64,000 nt of DNA from Arbacia lixula (taxonomy: Eukaryota; Echinodermata; Echinoidea; Arbacioida; Arbaciidae). Below the pieces are notes generated by a model, which was given only the letters and a program-made list of their open reading frames with translations, was not told where the DNA came from and did no database searches. The stretch is from positions 24,467,511-24,531,510 of the forward strand of contig OZ022585.1 of NCBI GenBank assembly GCA_963669155.1, given 5' to 3'. The translations under genes and the position numbers were made by a program. Below are positions 27,001 through 38,600 of the stretch, piece after piece. The first letter of the stretch is position 1; each line of letters begins with the position of its first letter.

Positions 27001-30000
27001 TCAATTTCAAGCAATGTCCGCGGACAACCGCGGACAAAATAATCCTTGAAATGTAGAAAATAAGGGGGCACAGGTGTCCTCGAAATTGATAAATAGAGGT
27101 CATGAAAAGGGAAAACAGAAAACTTAACTGGGAAAAAAATTATCGGAGCCCAGTCGAGATTCGGAAGAGCGCACCCCGCACCTGCTTTTATCAATCTTAC
27201 CCCTGGTTCATGCCCAAAGAAAAAGTCATCCACAAATCAACAGAACGTGTGCAGAGCACCCGTACTGTACTACGTATATTACTAATAAAAAAAGGTATAA
27301 ATGTCTTGTCCTTAAAATATGGTAAAATAGGGGTAAATTTGCGAAAGTATCCTTACAATCTTAAGACTAGGGGTATTAAAAAGTATGATTTTGCCCTTGT
27401 TTTGACGTAAAAAAGGGGTTTAGAATTTATAAAATGTCCTTGAAATTTACCACGAAAGGGGATTATTTTCAGTTGTGGTAACAGTACAAACGTGTCACCC
27501 TCTATGGGGGAGTGACCCCACCTGGTCACCACCCCACATCGGTGAAGAGAGGGCTGGTGAAGTGTCTTTTTGACAAGAGCATCACGCCTCGTGACAAGCC
27601 CACAACAGCCAAGCAAAGAGCGGTTATACCCACACCGTTTTATACATAACACAAAGAAGAAAGCACTAGAACCAAAAGATCAGAAGGAATACAAGTCTTT
27701 TGTAGTCTTGCCTTATGTTGATGGGGTGTCCCACAATGCAGCCGCCACCTGGAAAGCCATGGCATCTGTATGGTTTTCCGATCAGGTACCACCCTCCGAC
27801 AACAACTAACACGCCCCAAAGATCCTATCCCTCAACACAGACGGGACGGAATCGTGTACAACATCCCTTGCAAAGGGTGTGACCGTTCATACATTGGCAA
27901 AACTGCCCGAACGATATCTGAAAGAATCACTGAGCATAAGAGGGATGTCAGGCTCCATCGGACTGACAGCTCAGCAGTAGCCGAACATGCATGGGATAAC
28001 CAACACCAACCGGACTGGTAAGGGGTTCAGTGCATCTCCCAAGAACGGCACTGGTATATAACACACGTACACTACAGCTCAAAGGAATTAGCGTAGGGGA
28101 AGAGAAAGGGAAGAAAGGGAAGGAGCCACAGTTTTAAACCGCTGTATATTTTGTCCAGTTCAGCATAAATAATAAATAAATAAATAATAAATCATTTATA
28201 GAGCGCAGAAACTATATTTATATATTCTACTGCGCTACAAGAGCTTTTATATGCACTTCTACTACGTAATGCTGTATAGTTTTAAATCATGGTCAGAAGT
28301 AGATTAGGTCTGTGTTTAGAACAAATAGGTTTTCACCTTTGATTTAAAGCTGCCTAATGTTTTAGATTTCCTGATGTCTACAGGTAGTTTATTCCACAAT
28401 TTAGGAGCTGCACAAAAGAATGATCGGTCACCTAGGGTTACTTTTGTTCTGATTTGGGGGACTTGCAACAACGATGTGTCTTGTGTACTGCGGAGATTAT
28501 GACCATGGGTTTGACATTTAAAATGCAGTAATTCATTAATGTATCTAGGAGCCTGACCATTTAACGCTTTAAAGACTATCACCAACATCTTGAATTCAAT
28601 TCTTTGGCGTACAGGCAGCCAGTGCAAATCTCTTAACAATGGTGTAAGATGGGCAAATTTTGGAAGATTACAAATCAGTCTTGCACATGTATTTTGAACC
28701 CGCTGTAACTTTACTATCTGTGAGTCTGGTAATCCGTACAGTACACTATTACAGTAATCTAATTTACTCGTAATGCATGCGTGAACTACACTTTTCATGC
28801 TATCTTGATCGAAATATTTACGAATGCGCCTCAGATTATAAATCATGTAATATGCTGATTTGCATACACTAGTAATTTGTGAATCCATGCTCAAATGGGT
28901 ATCGAATAAGACTCCTAGGTTTCTTACGCTATGGGACGGTTTTATAACAGTGTCACGTACTGATATACCATTTGTCCGAAACTTGGATACTTGACGTGGA
29001 GTACCAATGACTAACAGCTCTGTTTTCTTATCATTCAACATCAATTTGTTTTGCAACATCCAGGCCCTGATGTACTCAATGCATATTTCTAACACACTGA
29101 TACAGTAGTCTTCATTTGGTGTGTTAGGACAGAATGACAAATATATTTGGGTGTCATCTGCGTAGCAGTGACAAGTAATAATGGGGAACTCCTTTTCAAT
29201 ATTTGTGAGGAGTCTGCTTGTATACAATGTAAAAAGTAAGGGTCCTAGACGTGACCCTTGAGGGACACCAAAAGGTACCTTGAACACATCTGACTCAATA
29301 CCATTCATTTCAACCGTCTGTTTTCTGTCAGCCAAGTAAGATTGGATCCAAGCAAAAACTGTACCATTTATCCCAAAATTACTTTTTAAAGTTTGTAACA
29401 GAGACAAATGGTCAATAGTGTCAAAAGCGCCGGTCAAATCAAGTAAGAGCAGTATACTAATCTTCTGGTCATCCATTGACATTAGAAGATCACTTTTGAT
29501 TCTTAGGAGTGCTGTTTCAGTGCTATGAAATTTTCGGTAGGCTGATTGGTTGATTGGCAAGAGTGAGTGAGAATCAATGTGCTCAAGGATTTGTTGGGTA
29601 GCAGCGCCTTCTACCAACTTTGAAATGTACTGAAGATTACTAATAGGCCTCAGATTGCAAAATTCTGTACCAATACCTGACTTTTTCAACAGCGGTTTAA
29701 CAAGTGCAACTTTCCACAGAGCAGGAAACTGCCCTGTTGACAGAGATGTATTGATCACGGAGGTTATGACAGGTAATAATACATCCAAATATTGCATAAG
29801 CATTTTTGTGGGCATTGGGTCCAATGGACAGGATTTTTTACTGAGCTTCATGATCAAGATTTTAACATCATGTTCAGACAATTCTTTAAAATCTGTGAGA
29901 ACTGCAATTTCTTTATCAAGTGAGATTTCGTCAGTGATTAATTTGTTAACATTACTGATTTTGGATTCAATATCATCATGAATTTTCTGAACTTTATCCA

Positions 30001-33000
30001 AGAAGTAATTACCTAAGCTATTGACAAAGGTTTTACTATCAACATTATTTGGTATAACTGGCTGTTTGTTAGACATGTTTAACAGACCTTTCACGACATT
30101 AAACAGTGTTTTTGGATTTTCTTTATTTTCAGACACCAACACTATGTGATGGACTTTGCGTGCTCCATACAAATTGAAAGAATAAGCGTTTCTAGCTGAC
30201 TTGTATTCTTTCCAGTCTTCATCTGTTCTCGTCTTTGACCAACGCTTCTCAGCTTTCCTCTTTTTCCGTTTTTTCTCCAATATGCTATCATTTAACCAAG
30301 GCACCTTAGGTCTCAGGACCACATTTTTTACTACCCTTGGTGCATGCTTGTCTAACACTTCTCTGAGTGTTGTATCATACAATGTAGCTAGTTCAGAAAC
30401 GTCATTGGGAATTTCCTTACAAAGACGACTTTCAACAATATCTTCTTTTAACAAATCAGTATTGATTGCAGATAACCTTCGAAATGTGATCTTCTTGATC
30501 GGAAAGTGAACTCTACTTGAATTGAGGTAGCACATTACAGGAAAGTGATCAGAGATCAAAGTTGGATAGGCCCAAGGTTTTCCAACTACAATGGTATCGT
30601 CAGACTGCCGCCTGATCAACAAGTCAAGTGTATGACCATGTGTATGGGTACAAAAATCAACTAACTGTGTGCAACACAGAGACTCAAGAAGATCATTGAA
30701 AGACTGTGAGTCTCTACTGACATCAACATGTATGTTGAAATCTCCTGTAACCAATACAGGAGTGTTGGACAACAGATGAGTTTGAATATAGTCATTGAAT
30801 TCTGATACAAAGCTAGAAACAGATACAGGATGTGACTCTGAGTATGGAGCCCTATAAACATTAATTAAACACAACTGAAAAGATTTATTTTTAATGAAAT
30901 ATACTCTGCATACTCAAAAGAGTTTTTCTCACCCGCAGCAGTTTGTGAAACATTTATGGTTTCTTTAAAGACAAGCCCGGTTCCCCCTCCGCGGCGGTTG
31001 TTTCTGGGTTGATGCACAAACTTGTAACCGAGTGGTACAAATTCCTGTAGAACAGCTGCATCATATTCTGATAGCCATGTTTCTGTCATTGAAATAAGAT
31101 CAGCCTTCGTATCGCAGATGAAGTCATGAATTATTGCTGACTTATTACGCACTGAACGAACGTTCATTGAGCACAACAGAAGATTTGACAGTGGTTTTGA
31201 TTTTTTAGACCTTCTCAGATGATTCCTTCTGCGGCCTCCACGCCTTCCTCTGCGTGTTTTCCTACGTTGAATACCATAAGAATGGATGATATCACAGATA
31301 TTCGTCGGCAGCTGACAGTTCGTGTGTCTCCATTGCGAGAGTTCCGAAAGAGTGTACTTGATGGGGGAGACCCAGTCTCCCCTACTACGCTGGAGATTAG
31401 AGTCACGATGAGAGATAAAAAGTGGTCTCACATCATCCTTGTTCTCTGGTCCGGGGTTTGGATGAATATCACCGGCATGTAATAGTTCCAGCTGAAAAGA
31501 AGCAGTTCCATTTGGGTAATAAGGAACTCTTCTTTTAAGATACTGTTTCCTGATGAAGATTCCATGAGTTGATAGTCTTGTGCACCATTGCTCATTACAG
31601 CACACAGTTTCTACAGTAGCCAACAGGCAGAGAGTTAACAATAGTCCAAGTTGAAAGGCTCCCATTGTACTTGGCTGTGAGTCCCTTTGTTGAAGTTCAT
31701 CCAGGTGCACAGTACATAATACACTGCTACAATAACAGTTTACATGTACACAGTATACCAGTACTACAGCTTACACACAAGGGAACAGTGAAAATGGCTT
31801 CTTACACGACACATGCAGGCAAGGCTTGAAAAACTTTCACCCACTAATACAGGTGAAAATCAAACACATGCCCATTGAAACCTTCCTAGGATCACCCACA
31901 CAGCACACCAAAACGACAACCAGCAACATAAATCTATCAAGCAACGCAGAAAAGGCAGATACAAGCTCTTTGTGGAGAGCTGCAAAAAGCATGCGTGTGC
32001 CTTAACTCTCTGTACGTTTCGTTCGCATCAATGCACAACCGTGGACACGTTTCGTTCGCAATTTTGCACACAACACACGTAGGTGAATGGAAATGGAAAT
32101 ATGTACGTACTGCGAACCGTACCACTGTTCGGTACTATTGCTCGCGATCGTCACTGTAATAGGCTTTCCGCTCGTTCGCGTTGCAGCATAGGGTTACATA
32201 GAAGATTTCGGAGAATTTTGATCATTTTGTTTCGGTATTTTTCCATCCTGTACAGTACAGTACAGAAGAAAATCGCACAAGTTCCTTGTTATTGTACTGT
32301 GATTATGTGGGTGCGTGTACATGTACGCATTGTAGGAGATCTCTTTGTATTACAACACAAAGAGCTCCTAGAGTCCTAACGTACCAAGCCAAATTCTTGG
32401 CCATACAGGCTTTTCTATGTACATCCTGTATCAAACTTTCTTCTTTTCAAAACTTATCGATTTTGATATCAATAGAAAGGTCATGGTCTTAGAAGGTGCG
32501 TGTACATGTCCGCATTGTAGGCGATCTCTTTGTATTACAACACAAAGAGCTCCTAGAGTCCTAATCAAGCCAAATTCTTGGCCATACAGGCTTTTCTATG
32601 CACTTCCTGCATCGAACTTTCTTCTTTTCAAAACTTATTGATTTTGATATCAATAGAAAGGTCATGGTCTTAGCAAAATAACTGTAATAATCTCCTGCAA
32701 TTAACAGCAAATGAAGAGTCCAACGTATCATTTACATTAGCACTACTGAAAACATTGACATTTTTTTTCAAATGTTCCGCACAAGTAAAGCCCTGTGATA
32801 CAGTAGCTCCTCAACTGCCAGACAAAATACATACGGGTGGAAAGCCCATGAACTTCTCTATATTTGATATGTACATTATTTTTCCTCACGACAATCTAAT
32901 AAAAAGTTATAGCCCTTGAAAGCTACTACTCCGACAAGAGTTCATTGGAATATGCGCACACTCAAATTAATGCAACGCACAGGGGGTTCACAGGTGAACG

Positions 33001-35657
33001 CACAAAGAGTTAAGCGCTACTACCCAACCAATTGGAAACCTGAAATCATGAAACATGATGCATCAGGTTTTTTCTATGCCAATCCCTTTGAGTTGGAGTG
33101 AAGGGTTATAAGGAAGTCATCAGTATCCGTCTCAAACCCAACAATTTCAATAGAGACAATGGGATCGATGTCCTATTTTTGGATCCGTACAATACGCCAC
33201 CATGACACTCCCCGACCACCTATCGACATGCCATAGTAGCTCGTTGTTAGTTTGAAGCTAGCCATTAATGTTACCTCCCAACAATGCCCAGTGCACCTAT
33301 TAGCAGCCCTTGGACTGGTTGGTCACTCGTAATTACCAACCAGTGGCTTTGCCCCTTTTCTCCTTTGTCGGTAACTTGTTACCGCCGGACGATACGAGCT
33401 GCATCAGCGGTCTATTGTTGGTTAAGTACCAGGATACGCCGGCCATTAGCATTGGACCATTTATGAGCAGATTTCAGTTAGTGCGCTGCACTGACCATAG
33501 GTTATTTAAACCCCTACTTTCTACAATTTTGTATCACACCTGACGAAGTGTTGCAGCGGCGCACGAAACTTCTTGATCTTTTTTCGATTCTGTTAACCAT
33601 ACATTGCGAGACAAACGATTATCACTAGCCATAATTGATTTTGTTTGTCAAGGTCATTGTCATGTTAGGCAAATAAAATACTACTAGATCCTCTTAAGTA
33701 CTTATTTCAGACTACCAATACTGCAAATATTGGCATGATCAAGCATTCTGTCCGATAAAAAAATTTATTTTGAAATGTGATGTAAAGCTCATCGGTAGCT
33801 TTTACAGCTCATTGCAGAATATTGTCAAGGTCAAAAGACATGAATATGACTTAACCCTAATCAGGCCGGGCTTTTTGGACTGTTCTGTGGCCGGGGGGTT
33901 GATTCAACCCCCCTTGAGATCTCAGCCAGTTGTCGCACGATTGTGACAAAATTTGGCACGCACGACACCTGTGTCATAATCTACAAGATTTTTTTGTTAA
34001 AAATTTCAAACTTGTTAATTTCTAATTTTAATCAATTGATTATGCAAATTTAGCCCACAATTATATAAAACCCTAATTAGAAACATTAAGAGTCTAATAT
34101 TTGGTTTGTATATCTTTTATAACAATTGGTCATCAAAAAAAGATGCGCAAGACTTGAAAGAAAAAGGTCAAGAAGTGTCGTGATGAGGTGTTCTCGTGTT
34201 GCGGCATTATTGCGCAAAATGTCGAGGGAAGGGGGGGGGGGGTATTCAACCCCCCCCCCCTCCCCCGGCGGTTTTAGGGTTAAAATATTATTTGTAGCTA
34301 AAATATAATATATCTGGAACATGATATGCAGGTATCAGTATAAAGTCACCATTAGTACTGAACTAAAAGTCTATGTAAACACACTTTAACACCATTATGG
34401 TTACCATGGTTATGGAAAAATTGACTGATTTATTGTTTTTTGTGATTTTTCAGCTGCGTTTTTATGGTCATTGACAAGAAGACAAAACTATTTGTGATAG
34501 TACTAATTACTGACTATTATCACAGATAATACCATTGAATTTTAGCTCGATCATCATCTCTGAGTTATCACAATTTGAAATGTCATAATTAAACCCCGAT
34601 GTATCACTTTACATGGATTTTGGGATGTTTACGACCATTTTCGAATGCTTAAACCAGCATTTCGGTCACAAAAGTTTTCAGGTACCCTATAAAAATATAG
34701 GTAAAAGTCTATCAACACACAGAAATTGATGTCGATCCTAGATGGGACAAGTGGTGATCTGTGACCTCGACCTTGGCAACTTTTTAAAAAATTCAAGTAA
34801 AAGACTTTATATATCTGCATAATATTGGTTTCTAAACTGATAGAGTTTCAAAGTTATCAGCTTCCAAACATGCACCCAAATACGTTACCATTGACGCTTA
34901 ACACCATTTATTTTCGGTAACCTCCTGCGTAATAACGGATAGTTAGATCGGCACCACAATACATTGTGCATATTAAGACTATAAAGTTCTTTCAATTTCT
35001 GGGAAATGAGCAATGTAACTCCTCTAACTTGGCTGCAGCGGCCAATCAAAAATAGCCAAGTTTAATTAAACGCAGTTGTTCAACAACGCATAAGGGAGCC
35101 GTATCTTAGCAACCATTTGACCTTGGGGCAAAATATTTCAGAATCATCCATCAGACACTTGGGGGTACACACACACACACACACACACACGCGCGCGCGC
35201 ACCTTTTCCGCCCTCCAACTCTAAAGAAAAGTTATGTCTCATTCTTGTGACTGGATATCCCTACCCTTGACATGTGCGATACTGAGAGCATAGACGAGTA
35301 GAACTCTTCTGGCAGATCGAAATCTAGTATGAGCTTCTCCAGCCTTGGCAACAGGCAGAGCCCAGCGGCTGCTGCGGCCATCCCCTCCAGCTTCACAGAC
35401 TCTCCATGTGGTGATGCTGTTGCTCCCAGTGAGGATGACACCGATGATCCAGACTGTGTGGAATTAATTGTATGCATAAGAAGAACAATGTTTAACAGCC
35501 GTCTCCTTGGTAGTTGGTACATTAACTGTGTGAGTGATGACTACTTCTACTACCCACTGACTACTATTCCAAATACTCCATATACAATTTGGCATGGGGT
35601 AGCCCAAGCGATGAAGCAACGTAAACTTTGTCTTTATGATAATGTTCTTACATACAG

Positions 35658-35694
<37 letters not shown>

Positions 35695-38600
35695 CTCACA
35701 CACATCCAGGGCAAAAAACAGTAGAACACACACACATACATTATGTAATAAGATGACAGGGCAGAGTGGGTCAGGATAGGGGGTTGGGCACCCAAAATGA
35801 GCGCTATTGATGTGGGTTAGTGAAGTGCACGCACATGCATGCTCCCACACTACTTAACAATGTAGTCTAAATTCTTTGGTTGTACGGTTAAGTGTACCTA
35901 AAATCTTCATTTTGTTTGTGAGTGAGCAACTCTACAAGAGCTTGTCTCAAGGAGTGTGATAATCCATGTGTTTTTCTCAGATTAGGGAACATATCGTTAT
36001 GATTTTGAAAGGGGTCCATGTAAAAAATATGTCACGATGCCACTAATTACTACCTTCATCTTTCATAACGAAAAAGGACACTTTTGGGCAATTCCACAAT
36101 AAAGTGGACATGACCACCACATTTTCAAAATGGTCAGATAGTATCAAGTTTGGTCTCAAAATAAAGCTAAAGAACTGAATTTTTGATGTCTGACCTTCAA
36201 AAAAGAATTATACAGTAGGAACATATTACAATATGCACATAAATTTATGACTAATCAATTCTCATCCAAATGTCCAGAAAATGTGTTTAAGATAAATAAT
36301 TGAAGTGAGAGCATATAAGACAGGAGCTAAGAACCTATCATATCTTCTGAGAGGTTTAGGGCTGAAGGTAACAAAACTAATGATTGAAATTAAAATTTTC
36401 ATTGTTACATGCATTAATTAGCAAATTAATTTATAATAACAAAAATTGTCCCGGTGTTACGTAAAAACTGATATTTTTTGCATTGTACAAAAACTACATA
36501 CACATACAGGGAGCATAGAAAATCACTGCCTACTGAAGTGGCCAGCTGGTTTACAGTCATGTTGGAGTGGAAGATTTTATGTTTATTTAGGCCGAAGGCC
36601 TTTCTAGAGCAAAACTGATCACTGATTTGGCTTTTAAATTGGCAAAACTTTTTTTTTTCAAAGGAAAGTTTTATGAAGAAATGTAATGTAAATTCCATTA
36701 TGAATTAATAACACATTAGAATCATTGAATTTAGAACAAAAATCATGCCAATTGGGATTTCAACCTTTTCAGCAAGGTTGCCAATTTGAAGATTTAGTGC
36801 CCATTGCCCCCCATCTTGTGCAGAATCTTGTTCAAGTCATGTTCACATGATGCATCTTTGATTATTTTTTAACAATTGGTATCAATTGCTACAGCTCCAA
36901 AGCACGTATTTGTGTTACTTTGTCCCGAATTGTACAGTTTTGCTTACAGTCTTTGTTTTTATTCCACCTGTTAAGACCTTTTTGATTAAGAGTTTTCCTC
37001 ATCTTGAAGTTTTATACTGTAAAATTCAAGATAAAATACTAATTTCTTGCACGATCTTCTATTTGAACTTAAAACGTTTTTACTTTCTAGTAAGACAATC
37101 TCACTTTCCATGGAGCTTTGTACAGTAAAAGTCTGTGTTACGGTAAAATTTTGTATAATCTGGTTCATAGTTATATTGATAATAGATTTTTTTTTTTTAC
37201 AAAGAATATCCAATTACTATTGCTGAGACTCTTCTGCACCAAATCAATGTAGCCACTTTTCAGAATGTTCACTAACATCACAGATTTTTGCGTAATTTTC
37301 CATAGACTTTGTACATGACTTTCAGATGTCCCGGTGTTACAGTCCTGGTGTTACGGTACCACTTTAAGTTCATAATTATCTTCATGATAGATTTTTTTTT
37401 CCAGATAGCACCTAATCATTATTATTGAGTCTTTACTAAAGCAAATCAATATAGCCAAGTTTCAAAATGTTCGTTAACTTCACAGAGTTGTGCTAGTTTG
37501 TGTAAATTGTTAAAAAAAAAGCATGTCCTTTTTGTGTCCCGGTGTTACAGCAGTAGTTAATTATGCGTAACTCATTAATAAATGACAATTTTGTATTAAT
37601 TTTTTTTTTCAAAGCTGCTTGCGATAAGAGTCAAAGATGTACTACAAAAGTTTGTTCTTATACTGTCTACACTGAATTTGTTGTTTACATTTGAAAAGTG
37701 AAAATGTGTTATCGTGGAATTGCCCTTTTTCAACTACGTATGGCCCCATGCAAATGCAAATGTTTCAGGACAAGTGTATAACTATCCTTGTTAATGTTTG
37801 ATACATCCCATTCGTAGCAGACCATACTCGACATTCATATACCGTATTGCATTGGTCGACGATATGGTGCGCCGCTCGCCTCAACGCATCACTGCGGTGA
37901 GGAAAGCAGTTTCAGGCTCTCAAGAATAAGCTACCTGAGACCACAATAGTATACTTTAACATATTTTTTATGCAGTTTTCAATGCTCATTTGTTTTCAAA
38001 TATTTTACCCGTGTGGGCCTTTCACTGGCTGTGTACAGTTAATTTCGTGTGTGTTGTCGACACTTATGAAATTCAGTTAATAATGCCTTTAAAATTTCCG
38101 CCGTGCTGACAATTTCCACTCACACAAATATGATCAGAATGACGCTCTTGTCGAGTGAGTGTGACATGTTCATTCAATTTAAAAGTCGGGTGTTTCTGTA
38201 ATGTAGGTCAAAGGTCAGTGCGATAGAATGGTTGATGGGGGGGGGGGGGGGTTAACTAGGGGTGAGGACGGAGAATTCCACTATCCCCGGAAAGTAGCGG
38301 TATATCTTTCAACTGTAAGGAAGGCCTTTTACAGCAATCTAACTGCAACTTTCATATCCCTTTAAGTCGACAAAAAGGAGAAAACGTACATGGCATAAAT
38401 ATGATAGTAGAAATGCAACATCAACTGAATTGAATTTGAAAAATGTTTATCCTTAATATGCTTTGCACAATTGAACACTATTATGCAAACAGCTAGTGCA
38501 GCCATTTTATAGGCCTAGCTCTTGTAATACTCATTTTATCCATAGGGTAACATTAAGTTACTCTTGTTATATTTTTCATGTCAATGTCATTGCAGTACAT

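Larger units (their letters stand above)
28166..31760 (-). mobile_element. Nearly whole CR1/L2-group LINE
   Basis: APE-type non-LTR retrotransposon in the same orientation as the NLR gene, in its intron 5. It has a 5' ORF part with signal-like peptide, 2A-like motif, basic patch and the start of the endonuclease, then the rest of endonuclease plus reverse transcriptase, and a 3' end with a stem around 28200-28240 followed by a TTTA-type short tail. One frameshift near 30865-30900 separates the two open parts; otherwise it is open over about 3.4 kb, so it is young. It sits inside one arm of a mariner-like element at about 28166. The 5' edge is not fixed and the leader may reach about 32.0 kb. 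Confidence 0.88.

Noticed and set aside
27770-28021. GIY-YIG frame as a host SLX1-like nuclease
   Set aside because: It follows a Penelope-type RT on the same strand and matches the Penelope linker and helix pattern.
35464-35850. Cys/Val-rich frame on the minus strand
   Set aside because: Created by CA microsatellites in intron 4.
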